Positions 8,997 through 16,871 of a DNA stretch of 64,000 nt are shown here, in pieces. Within the stretch, counting starts at the first letter, position 1; the number at the start of each line of letters is the position of its first letter. The translations under genes and the position numbers were made by a program. The DNA comes from Anaeromyxobacter dehalogenans 2CP-C (lineage in GTDB: Bacteria; Myxococcota; Myxococcia; Myxococcales; Anaeromyxobacteraceae): the NCBI RefSeq assembly GCF_000013385.1, contig NC_007760.1:1365001-1429000 (forward strand), written 5' to 3'. The notes beneath the pieces are model-generated. The model was not told the origin of the DNA and did no database searches. It saw only the letters and a program-made list of their open reading frames with translations.

Positions 8997-10439
8997 TCAC
9001 GGATCGAACGTGCCGTCCGCGCGTGCCAGGGCGAGGCGCGCCAGCCGGGCGTCGAGCGTGGCCGCGACCAGGCCGAGCTCGGCGGAGGACGCGGCGCTGG
9101 TGGCGTCCGCGACCTCGAGGTAGGTGGCCGCGCCGGCCGCGTGCGCCCGCTGCGCCTGCTCCAGCGCCTCGCGCGCCAGCGCGGCCTGCTCCTCGGCCTT
9201 CCGCGCGGCCGCCGCCGCGCTGTCGAGGTCCAGCCGGGCGCGCCGGACGTCGTCGCGGGCCTTGTTCGAGGCGAGCGCGAGCGCCGCGTCGGCCTCGGCC
9301 GCGCGGTGGCCCGCGTCGGCGAGCTCCGCCTCGCGCCGGCCGCCGTCGAAGAGCGTCCACTGGAGGCCGAGCATCACGGTCCAGCCGGCGTGCTCGCCGG
9401 TGAAGCCGGTGATGCTGGCCCAGCGCCAGGTCCCGCTCACGCCCAGCGTCGGGAGGTACGCGGCGGCGGCCTCGCGGCGCTGGCCCTGCGCCAGCGCCAG
9501 CCGCCCGCGGGCGGCCTCCACGTCGGGCCGGCGGGCCGCGCGCTCCTCCTGCTCCCGGGCGCCGGCGGACGGCGCCGGCGGCTCGGGCGGACGCTCCACG
9601 TCGAAGTCCGCGTCGCGATCCAGCAGCGTCGCGAGCGCGAGCCGGGCCGCCGCGTACGCGTTGCGCGTCCGGATCAGCTCCTGCTCGGCGCGGGCGCGAT
9701 CGGTGCGCGCCTTCAGCAGCGCCAGGCGCGGCGCGGCGCCCTGGGCCACGAGGTGCTCGGCGTCGGTCTCGTGCCGGCGCCAGGTCTCGAGCGTGCGCTC
9801 CTGGACGGCGACCGCCTCGCGGAGGGTCGCCGCGCCGTAGTAGAGCTGCGCCACGCCGTACAGCAGCTTCTGGCGGGTGTCGGCGACCTGCGCGCCCGCC
9901 ACCTCCTCGGCCAGGTACGCGTTGCGGATGGCCGGCCAGAGCCGCGGGGCCAGCAGCGCCTGCCGCACCTCGGCCTGGACGCCGTACTGCGTCCTCCGCT
10001 GCAGCTCCAGCTCCTCGACCGACGTCGGGACGAGCGCGAGGGTGGTCGCCTCGCCGGGCAGGTTGACGGGCGAGAACGGGCGGCCGGGGTCGTAGGGCGG
10101 GAGCGCCGCGCGCGGCGCGCTGGTGGGCCGGCCCAGGTCGCGGATGGCGAAGCTGGTGGGCAGGTCGAGCACCACGTCCTCGGAGTTCCAGGCGTACGAG
10201 CCGCCCGCGGTCACCTGCGGCAGGTAGTGGCTCCACGCCTTCCGCGCGAGCGTGCGCGCCTGCGCCAGCCGCTCGCCGGCGATGCGCAGCTCGAGGCTGG
10301 CCTCGCGGGCTCGGCGGAAGGCCGCGTCCAGCGTGAGCACCGGCGGCGGGGTGGCGGCCTCGGCCGCGGCCAGGGGTACGCCTGCGCCGGCGTCCGCGGC
10401 CGCGGCGAGCGCGAGGGCGAGCAGGGCGGGGGAGATCAT
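8997..10439 (-). CDS. TolC-family outer-membrane efflux channel
   Basis: This 480-residue protein has a short export signal (about 1-20). Two similar helical halves follow, each beginning with the family's LTLDAAFRRAREASLELRIA-like pattern; the second half is around 300-470 with RRPDVEAARGRLALAQGQRREA. It should form the trimeric outer-membrane duct for a tripartite exporter. Its ATG at 10439 overlaps the stop of the upstream ABC-2 permease (ATGA), making it the last gene of the tetR-hlyD-permease-permease-tolC operon. It could also serve the RND pump encoded 116 bases further on, which has no channel of its own. A much longer frame joining it to the permease frame is a shadow. Confidence 0.93.
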   Translation of the reverse strand: MISPALLALALAAAADAGAGVPLAAAEAATPPPVLTLDAAFRRAREASLELRIAGERLAQARTLARKAWSHYLPQVTAGGSYAWNSEDVVLDLPTSFAIRDLGRPTSAPRAALPPYDPGRPFSPVNLPGEATTLALVPTSVEELELQRRTQYGVQAEVRQALLAPRLWPAIRNAYLAEEVAGAQVADTRQKLLYGVAQLYYGAATLREAVAVQERTLETWRRHETDAEHLVAQGAAPRLALLKARTDRARAEQELIRTRNAYAAARLALATLLDRDADFDVERPPEPPAPSAGAREQEERAARRPDVEAARGRLALAQGQRREAAAAYLPTLGVSGTWRWASITGFTGEHAGWTVMLGLQWTLFDGGRREAELADAGHRAAEADAALALASNKARDDVRRARLDLDSAAAAARKAEEQAALAREALEQAQRAHAAGAATYLEVADATSAASSAELGLVAATLDARLARLALARADGTFDP

Positions 10440-11659
10440 GGGGTGCTCCTGGGGAGGGCGGCAGGCGGCTCGGCACCGGGCTTCCGTCGCAGGGCGGAGA
10501 GGCGGCGCGCCAGGGAGGCGCGGTGGACCACGAGCGCCGCCACCGCGGAGTGGAGGACGAGCAGCGCCCCCAGCCAGGCGAGCTGCGGCGCGACGGCGCC
10601 GAGGTCGCCGGTCTTCATGACCAGCACCCGCAGGGCCCGCAGCGCGGGGGTGGCCGGGAACACGGCGGTGGCGAGCTCGACCGCGCGCGGGAGCTGGCCC
10701 GGAGGCCAGGTGAACCCGGACGCGAGGAAGAGCGGCACCGAGAAGAACATCAGGAGCTGGAACGTGCCCATCCGGTCGCGCGCCAGGCTGGCCAGCCCGA
10801 TGGCCACGGGGACCATCACCACCGCGAACGCCAGCAGCAGCGTGGCGGTGGCGAGGACGCTCGGGCCGGCCCATCCCATGGCGGGCATGAGCACGAGCCC
10901 GATGAACACGACCCCGGCCAGCCAGAACGGCGCGTGGGCCGCGGCCATGCCGAGCAGCCGCGCCAGCGGGAGCGGCTCGCGGCCCGCGGGCGGCAGCCCG
11001 GCCTCGAGGCGCGCGCCGGCGCTGAACGCGAGCGAGACCACCACCAGCTGCTGGAGCACCACCAGGAAGATGCCGGCGGCGAGGTAGCGGCCGTAGGAGC
11101 CGGTGGGGTGGTACAGCAGCCGGTCGCCGGTCGCGATGGGCGCGGCGCGGGCGCGGGCCACCGCGGGAGGCATCCCCTTCGCGAGGAACGCCGCGGCCCG
11201 CACCCGCGCGCCGGTGGCGCCGGCGACCGTGACCGCGGCCGGGTAGGCGATGGCCCACGTGTACATGTTGGCCCCCCCGGCCCACACCGCGAGCTGGGCC
11301 TGCTCGCCGCGCTTCAGCCGGCGCGAGAAGTCGGGCGGGACGACCACCAGGAGCTCGGCCTCGTCCCGGCGCAGCGCGGCCATGCCGTCGTCGAGCGAGG
11401 CGACGCGCCGTGCGACGCGGAGCTCCGGGGTCGCCTCGAGCTCGAGGGCCACGCGGCGGGAGAGCGCCGAGCCGTCCAGGTCGAGCAGCAGCGCCGGCCG
11501 GTCGCGCGCGTCCTCCGCGTGGTAGAGGTACGCGACGATCACCGGGTAGAGCAGGGGGATCGCGACGAGCACGAGCAGGATCGACCGCTCCCGGAAGATC
11601 CGCCCCCGCTCCTCGCGCGCGCTCGCGCGCAGCACGTCCTGCCACGCCCGGGCGGTCAT
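10436..11659 (-). CDS. ABC-2 type transporter permease (second of two)
   Basis: The 407-residue protein has one N-terminal membrane helix (about 26-47), a large extracytoplasmic domain with the DLDGS and VVVPPDFSRRLKRGE motifs, then five or six helices in the C-terminal half. This is the ABC2_membrane_3/YhhJ-YbhR layout. It would form the membrane part of an exporter with its paralogue at 11656-12792, the HlyD adaptor and the TolC channel. Both ends overlap neighbours by 4 bases (ATGA), so translation is coupled along the operon. No ATP-binding subunit or domain is found in it or anywhere in the operon. Confidence 0.88.
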   Translation of the reverse strand: MTARAWQDVLRASAREERGRIFRERSILLVLVAIPLLYPVIVAYLYHAEDARDRPALLLDLDGSALSRRVALELEATPELRVARRVASLDDGMAALRRDEAELLVVVPPDFSRRLKRGEQAQLAVWAGGANMYTWAIAYPAAVTVAGATGARVRAAAFLAKGMPPAVARARAAPIATGDRLLYHPTGSYGRYLAAGIFLVVLQQLVVVSLAFSAGARLEAGLPPAGREPLPLARLLGMAAAHAPFWLAGVVFIGLVLMPAMGWAGPSVLATATLLLAFAVVMVPVAIGLASLARDRMGTFQLLMFFSVPLFLASGFTWPPGQLPRAVELATAVFPATPALRALRVLVMKTGDLGAVAPQLAWLGALLVLHSAVAALVVHRASLARRLSALRRKPGAEPPAALPRSTP

Positions 11660-12792
11660 GCGGTCCTCCGGGCGCGCGCCCGGGCCACCAGCGCCCGCGC
11701 CGCCCTCGAGGCCGCGATCACCGCCGCGAAGCCCGCGGCCTGCGCCGCGAGCCAGCCGAGCGGGCCCGCCAGATCGCGCAGCGCGGCGGGCTCGTGCAGG
11801 AAGATCCGCAGCGCGCGGCCGAAGGGGGTGAACGGGAGCGCGCTCGCGACCGCGCGGATCGGCCCGGGGATGACGTCCCAGGGCCAGGTGAGCCCGGAGA
11901 ACATGAGCGAGAGCATCCCGAGCAGCACCGTGGACTGGAACGCGAACGGGCCGCCGCCGAGCAGCGCCGCGAGCGCCGCCGCGAACAGGAGCTCCGCTCC
12001 CACGAGCGCGAGCAGCGAGCATGCGACCACCGGGAACGGGCTCGCGGGGCGGATCCCGTCGATGCGCAGCAGGCCGTAGGTGGACAGGAGCGCCAGGGCC
12101 AGCGACACCGCCAGCACCGCCGCCCACCGGCCCAGCGCCTCGGCCGGGCGGCGCCCCGGGGCGGCGGGCCAGATCACCGACCAGGCCAGGAACAGCGTCG
12201 CGAGGTGCACGAAGAACAGCGCGAACGCCGGGGCGAGGTACACGGCGAAGCTGGCGCCCGGGTTGCGCGACATCGCCTCGGTGACCACCACCGGCGCCGC
12301 CTTCGCGAGCGCGGCCGAGGGCGCGGTGCCGAGCTTCTGGAGCACGCCCAGCTCGACGCCCGCGGACACCGTCGCGAGCACCTTCGCGATCGTGCGCGAG
12401 GCGGTGCGCCCGACGAGCACGTTGCTCATGTCCACCGCGGCGAGGATCTCGGCGCGGCGCCCGCGCTTCAGGTCCGCCGAGAAGCCGTCGGGCACCAGGA
12501 CCACGCCCGCCAGCGCCCCGCGGTCGAGCGCCTCCTGCGCGGCCTCGAGCGTGGGGGGCGGATCCGTGAGCACGCGGAGCTCGGGGGTGGCGTCGAGGTA
12601 CCGGGCCACGGTGCGGGAGGGGCCGGTGCCGTCCAGGTCGAGGACGGCGATCGGGAGCTCGCGCATCACGCCCTGCCGATAGGTGGCGATGGTGAGCCAG
12701 CTCGCGCCCAGGAACACGGCCAGCATCAGCCGGTAGCGCGGGCTGGCGGCGAGCGCCCGCAGGTGCGCGAGGAAGGCGGCGCGGAACCCCAC
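11656..12792 (-). CDS. ABC-2 type transporter permease (first of two)
   Basis: This 378-residue paralogue of the next gene has the same design: an N-terminal helix (about 20-42), an extracytoplasmic domain with VLDLDGTGPSR and VVLVPDGFSADLKRGRR, and a C-terminal five- to six-helix bundle (FVHLATLFLAW, LLALVGAELLFAAAL, LGMLSLMFSGLTWP). The GTG start is 3 bases after the HlyD stop. The two proteins presumably pair as a heterodimer. Export substrates for such YbhSR/YhhJ-like systems are usually drugs, dyes or lipids, but nothing here fixes the substrate. Confidence 0.86.
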   Translation of the reverse strand: MGFRAAFLAHLRALAASPRYRLMLAVFLGASWLTIATYRQGVMRELPIAVLDLDGTGPSRTVARYLDATPELRVLTDPPPTLEAAQEALDRGALAGVVLVPDGFSADLKRGRRAEILAAVDMSNVLVGRTASRTIAKVLATVSAGVELGVLQKLGTAPSAALAKAAPVVVTEAMSRNPGASFAVYLAPAFALFFVHLATLFLAWSVIWPAAPGRRPAEALGRWAAVLAVSLALALLSTYGLLRIDGIRPASPFPVVACSLLALVGAELLFAAALAALLGGGPFAFQSTVLLGMLSLMFSGLTWPWDVIPGPIRAVASALPFTPFGRALRIFLHEPAALRDLAGPLGWLAAQAAGFAAVIAASRAARALVARARARRTA

Positions 12793-12795
12793 GGC

Positions 12796-13767
12796 TCACC
12801 TCCGGGCCGCGGGCAGGGCGGGCGCGAAGCGCGCGGTCATGCCGGGGCGCAGCTCGGGGTCCGGCTGGCGCGGCCGGGCCTTCACCTCGAACGTGCGCAG
12901 GTCGAAGCTGCCCTTCTCGCCGGTCGCGCGCCAGGTGGCGAAGTCGCCGAGCGGGGCCACCGAGAACACGGTCATGGGGAGGCGCCGGCGCAGCGCCGGG
13001 ACCTCGACGTCGAGCTCGGTCCCGACCTTCACCGCGCCGAGCAGGTCCTCGCGGACCGGGAACACCGCCCAGGCGTCGCTCCGGTCCACGAGCGTGAGGA
13101 TGGGGTAGCCGGTGGCGGCGAGCTCGCCGCGGTGGACCAGGATCTTCGCCACCTCGCCGCCGATGGGCGCGGTCTGGACCGTCTCGCGGCCGTAGCTCTC
13201 CACCTCGGCCAGGCTGCCCTGGCCCTGGCGGACCAGCGCGCGCAGCGCCTCGACCTCCTCGGCGCGGGCGCCCTTGATCACCAGGTCGTGGCGGGCCTGC
13301 GCCACCGCGAGCTGGTCCCGGGCGGCCTTGAACTTGAAGTCGGCCTCGTCGAAGGCGGCCTGGGTGATGGTCCCGGTGGCGAGCAGGGCGGTGGCGCGCT
13401 CGTGCGCCTTGGTGGCGACCTCCAGCTGGCTGCGGGCGGTGTCGAGCGCGCGGCGCGCCTGCTGCCGCTCCTCGGCGCGCGCGCCGCGCTCGGCGATCTG
13501 CAGCCGGGCGCGGGCGGCGTCCACCGCCGCCTTCACCTGGTCGATCTTCGCGGCGACCTCCTGGCTCTCGATGGTGACGAGCTCCTGGCCCTCCTTCACC
13601 GGGTCGCCCTCGCGCACCGCCAGCGCCTTCACGCGGCCGGGGATCTTCGAGGCGACGTCGATCTCGGTCGCGTCCACGAGGCCGGTGATGGGCGCCGGCG
13701 CGCGCTGGCCGCAGGCGGCCAGGAGCGCGACGGGCGCGAGGAGCAAGGGGAGGAGGCGGCGGGTCAT
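12796..13767 (-). CDS. HlyD-family periplasmic adaptor lipoprotein
   Basis: The 323-residue protein has a clear lipoprotein signal with LAAC (Cys19). A lipoyl half-motif comes early (VASKIPGRVKALAVREGDPVKEGQELVTI, about 40-67), followed by a long helical hairpin (about 68-185) and the second lipoyl half with PIGGEVAKILVHRGELA. This matches the YbhG/YhiI adaptor of ABC-2 exporters. It starts 1 base after the TetR stop and leads into the two permease genes, so it is the adaptor of that exporter. Confidence 0.92.
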   Translation of the reverse strand: MTRRLLPLLLAPVALLAACGQRAPAPITGLVDATEIDVASKIPGRVKALAVREGDPVKEGQELVTIESQEVAAKIDQVKAAVDAARARLQIAERGARAEERQQARRALDTARSQLEVATKAHERATALLATGTITQAAFDEADFKFKAARDQLAVAQARHDLVIKGARAEEVEALRALVRQGQGSLAEVESYGRETVQTAPIGGEVAKILVHRGELAATGYPILTLVDRSDAWAVFPVREDLLGAVKVGTELDVEVPALRRRLPMTVFSVAPLGDFATWRATGEKGSFDLRTFEVKARPRQPDPELRPGMTARFAPALPAARR

Positions 13768-13768
13768 C

Positions 13769-14398
13769 TCAGGCTCCGATTCCGTCGAGCAGGAGGCGCA
13801 CGAAGTCGCGCAGCACGGCCTCGCGCGCGCGGACCGCGCGCAGGTCGGTGGACCACAGCGCCTCCAGGAACGGGCGCTGCATGAAGTAGCCGAGGAACAG
13901 CGCGCCGACGCTCATGGTGAACGTCCGCGGATCCAGGTCGGCGCGGAAGGCGCCCTGGGCGACGCCGCGCCGGAGCACCGCGTGGATGGCGTCGAGGTTC
14001 GCGGCGATCCGGTCGGTGAGGAGCCTGCGGCCGCGGCGGGCGCGCGAGAGCGCCTCCCAGCCCATCAGCCGCACGAAGTCCTCGTGCTCGGAGAGGAACG
14101 CGAAGAAGCGGCGCACCAGCGCCTCCACCTCCTCGCGCGGCGCCGCGCGCGCCCCGGCGGGCGTGGGATCCGCGGCCGCGAGCGCGAGCGTCAGGTGCGC
14201 GTCGAGGACGGCGCGGTACAGGCCGTCCTTGTCGCCGAAGTAGGCGTAGATCATCCGCTTGTTCACGCCGGCGCGCGCCGCGATGTCGTCGATGCGCGCG
14301 CCGTCGTAGCCGTGCTCCGCGAAGGCGCGGCCGGCGGTCTCCAGCAGCCCGGCCCGGGTGGCCTGCGCGTCGCGCCTGCGTGGGGGAGCCTTCGCCAT
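13769..14398 (-). CDS. TetR-family regulator of the ABC-2 exporter operon
   Basis: This 209-residue regulator has a TetR helix-turn-helix at about 35-58 (IDDIAARAGVNKRMIYAYFG) and a C-terminal domain of the type found in YbiH/CecR-like repressors beside YbhG-S-R exporters. It is the first gene of a five-gene operon with almost no gaps. Its TATACT -10 box ends 7 bases before the ATG, and an AT-rich imperfect palindrome occupies the -10/-35 spacer, so it probably represses its own operon. Confidence 0.88.
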   Translation of the reverse strand: MAKAPPRRRDAQATRAGLLETAGRAFAEHGYDGARIDDIAARAGVNKRMIYAYFGDKDGLYRAVLDAHLTLALAAADPTPAGARAAPREEVEALVRRFFAFLSEHEDFVRLMGWEALSRARRGRRLLTDRIAANLDAIHAVLRRGVAQGAFRADLDPRTFTMSVGALFLGYFMQRPFLEALWSTDLRAVRAREAVLRDFVRLLLDGIGA

Positions 14399-14405
14399 GC
14401 GGGCA

Positions 14406-14425
14406 AGTATATAACCAGTTAGTTA
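14406..14425 (-). promoter_or_regulatory. -10 box and candidate TetR operator of the exporter operon
   Basis: On the minus strand the order is TAACTAACTGGTTA then TATACT (14411-14406), 7 bases before the tetR start. TAAC-TG-GTTA is a perfect 4-bp inverted repeat, extended by AAC...GTT outside. The AT-rich patch stands out from its 74% GC surroundings and sits where a repressor would block RNA polymerase. Confidence 0.5.
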
Positions 14426-14484
14426 CTTCGTGCGCACGCGGCATCGTGGCGCAGCCCTGGTCGGCAGCACGGCCCCAGCCCTCG

Positions 14485-15780
14485 TCAGCAGGGAATCTCG
14501 AAGTAGAACGCCGCGCCGCGGCCCGGCTCGCTCTCGACCCAGGCCTGGCCGCCGTGCGCCTCGACGATGCCGCGCACGATGAACAGGCCCAGGCCGTGGC
14601 CGCGCTTCTGGCTGCCGGCCGGCTGCCAGTAGCGGTCGAACAGGTGGTCGCGGACGTCCGGCGCGACGCCGGGGCCGCGGTCCACCACCGCGAAGCGCAC
14701 GGCGCCGCCGCGCCGCTCGGCGGTGATCACGACCTCCTCGCCGTCCGGCCCGAACTTCAGCGCGTTCCCGACCAGGTTCGCGATCACCTGCGCGATGCGA
14801 TCCGGATCCCAGGCCGGCACCGGCAGGTCGGGGGCGAGGCGCACCGCGATCCGCTGCCGGCGCTCCGCGGCCAGCGCCTCGAGCGGCTCGGTCGCGCGGG
14901 CCACCACCGCGGCGGGCGGCTCGGCGCGGCGATCGAGCTGCAGCCGCCCCGCCTCGATGCGGGCGAGGTCCAGCAGCCCCTCGATGAGCCGGTTCATGCC
15001 GCGGACGGTGCGCTCGAGCTTCGCGAGCAGCGCGTCGCCCTGCGGGCGGCGCGGCTCGTCCACCAGGCGCGCCAGGCGCTGGATGCCGAGCAGCAGCGCC
15101 GACATCGGGTTCTTGAGGTCGTGCGAGACGATCGAGAGCGTGTCCTCGCGGGCCCGGACCGCGCGCTCGACCTCCTCGAAGAGCAGCGCGTTCTCGAGCG
15201 CCATGGCGGCCCGCGCCGCGAGGTCCTCGGCCAGCGCCAGGTCGTGCGCGCCGTAGCGCCGCGTGGACTCGGCGAACGCGAGCGTCATCACCGCGCGGGT
15301 CCGGCCGCGCACCCGCAGCGGCACGACCACCCAGGACCGCGCGCGCAGCCGGCGCAGCGCGGCCACGTCGGCCGGCTCGCCGGCGCGGGGCGGCGGCGGG
15401 TCGGGGACCAGCTCGGCGCGCCCGCTCGCCACCACCGCGGCGACCCCGTGCGCCGGCGCACCGCCGAGCGGGACGGCGCGGGGCAGGGTGCTCGCGAGCG
15501 GCGCGAGGTCCGGGTTCCAGTGCTCGGCGGCCACGCGCTCGGCCTGGTCGTCGCGGATCAGGTGGACCAGGCACCAGTCGGCGAGGTGCGGCACCACCAG
15601 GCGGGCGAGCTTGCCCAGGGTGGCGCGGTGGCCGCGCGCGTCCTCGAAGAGCGCGCCGGTGACCTCGTACAGGAACGCGAGGCGGCGCTGCGTCTCCTCG
15701 AGCTGCGCGCGCGCGTCGAGGCCGGCCGCCGCCTGGGAGGCGGCATCGGGCGCACCCGAAGGGGGCTGGGTGGCGTCCAT
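14485..15780 (-). CDS. Soluble sensor histidine kinase with GAF domain
   Basis: This 431-residue cytoplasmic kinase has a helical N-terminus and a GAF-like sensor (about 45-200). A HisKA domain with SHDLKNP (His220) and a HATPase domain follow, with the N-box around 335-339 (ANLVGNALKF), DRGPGV, and the GHGLGL lid motif. No membrane helix is present, so it senses a cytosolic signal. No response regulator is adjacent; the nearest receiver domains are in cheB and cheA upstream. It is 60 bases after cheB but has its own promoter (TTGTGT, 17 bases, TAGAGT), so it need not be part of the chemosensory operon. Confidence 0.92.
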   Translation of the reverse strand: MDATQPPSGAPDAASQAAAGLDARAQLEETQRRLAFLYEVTGALFEDARGHRATLGKLARLVVPHLADWCLVHLIRDDQAERVAAEHWNPDLAPLASTLPRAVPLGGAPAHGVAAVVASGRAELVPDPPPPRAGEPADVAALRRLRARSWVVVPLRVRGRTRAVMTLAFAESTRRYGAHDLALAEDLAARAAMALENALLFEEVERAVRAREDTLSIVSHDLKNPMSALLLGIQRLARLVDEPRRPQGDALLAKLERTVRGMNRLIEGLLDLARIEAGRLQLDRRAEPPAAVVARATEPLEALAAERRQRIAVRLAPDLPVPAWDPDRIAQVIANLVGNALKFGPDGEEVVITAERRGGAVRFAVVDRGPGVAPDVRDHLFDRYWQPAGSQKRGHGLGLFIVRGIVEAHGGQAWVESEPGRGAAFYFEIPC

Positions 15781-15789
15781 TTGGAGGCG

Positions 15790-15818
15790 ACTCTAGGCCG
15801 CATGTGGGACGAACACAA
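15790..15818 (-). promoter_or_regulatory. Promoter of the GAF histidine kinase gene
   Basis: On the minus strand TTGTGT and TAGAGT (15795-15790) are spaced 17 bases apart. The ATG at 15780 follows the -10 box after 9 bases, so the mRNA would be leaderless or nearly so. Confidence 0.6.
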
Positions 15819-15840
15819 CCTGTCGGGGAGGCCAGGGTCG

Positions 15841-16869
15841 TCAGCGCCGGAGCCACAGCGCGAGGCGGTCGGCGATGGCATCCGGCGCGAGGACCGCGTC
15901 GGCCAGCCCCGCGGCCCGCGCGGCGCCCGGCATGCCGTCCACCGCGCAGGAGGCGGCCTCCTGCGCCACGACCCGCCCGCCGGCCCGCCGGAGATCGGCG
16001 AGCCCCTCCACGCCGTCCCGGCCCATGCCCGACAGGATCACGCCCACCGCGCCGGCGCCGTAGGCCGCCGCCACCGAGCGGAACAGCGGCGTGCCGGAGG
16101 GCCGGAAGCCGCCCACCGGCGCCGCGTCGGTGACGGTCGCGCGGGTGCCGTCCGCGCTCACGCCCAGGTGCCGGTCGTCGGGCGCGACGTGCACCACGCC
16201 CGGCTCGAGGAGCAGCCCGTCGCGGGCGACGCGCGCCGGGAGCGGGCCGGCGGACGCGAGCCAGCGCGCGAACCCCTCCGCGAAGCCGAGCGCGATGTGC
16301 TGGACCACCAGCAGCGGCGCGGGGAGGGCGGCGGGGAGCCGGGCCAGGATCCGCTGCAGCGCGGCCGGCCCGCCGGTGGAGGCGGCCACCGCGACCACCC
16401 GGCCCCGGGGGACGTCGGGCGGCGCGGCCGGGGGCGGCGCGGCGGCGCGCGCCGGCTCGGGGCGGCGCAGCAGCGCCACGCGGCTCATCGCCTTGACCGT
16501 GGTGACGAGCCGGCGGGCGTCGTCGGCGAAGCCGGGGGAGCCGGGGCCGCGCGGCTTGGGCAGCGCGGCGAGCGCGCCGGCGGCCAGCGCCTTCATCGAC
16601 AGCGTCACCTCGTTCACGTCGAGCGAGGTGACGATGACGATGGGCGTGGGCCGCTCGGCCATGATCTGCGCGGTGGCCTGGATGCCGTCCACCGGCATCA
16701 TCATCACGTCCATGGTGATCGCGTCGGGCCGCAGCGCGCGCACCAGCGCCAGCGCCTCCGCGCCGTCCGACGCCTGGCCCACCACCTCGAGCTCCGGGTC
16801 GGCGGAGAGGATGCCCACCAGCAGCTGGCGGGCGGTGGGCATGTCCTCCACCACGAGCACGCGGATCAT
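15841..16869 (-). CDS. cheB: Chemotaxis protein-glutamate methylesterase
   Basis: The 342-residue protein has an N-terminal receiver domain with phosphoacceptor Asp54 (ITMDVMMMPVDG). A Pro/Ala linker (about 138-155) leads to the CheB catalytic domain with Ser164 (AASTGGP), His191 (VVQHI) and Asp285 (SGMGRDG). It removes methyl groups from, and deamidates, receptor glutamates and glutamines, so it acts opposite CheR. It follows cheA by 2 bases and ends the cheR-cheW-mcp-cheA-cheB operon. The receiver has MMMP where MP usually follows the Asp region, a minor insertion-like variation. Confidence 0.96.
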   Translation of the reverse strand: MIRVLVVEDMPTARQLLVGILSADPELEVVGQASDGAEALALVRALRPDAITMDVMMMPVDGIQATAQIMAERPTPIVIVTSLDVNEVTLSMKALAAGALAALPKPRGPGSPGFADDARRLVTTVKAMSRVALLRRPEPARAAAPPPAAPPDVPRGRVVAVAASTGGPAALQRILARLPAALPAPLLVVQHIALGFAEGFARWLASAGPLPARVARDGLLLEPGVVHVAPDDRHLGVSADGTRATVTDAAPVGGFRPSGTPLFRSVAAAYGAGAVGVILSGMGRDGVEGLADLRRAGGRVVAQEAASCAVDGMPGAARAAGLADAVLAPDAIADRLALWLRR

Positions 16870-16871
16870 GG

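Noticed and set aside
10436-12799. Single 787-codon transporter protein
   Set aside because: The first 380 codons of that frame are a shadow of the other permease; the real starts at 11659 and 12792 give two separate permeases with coupled ends.
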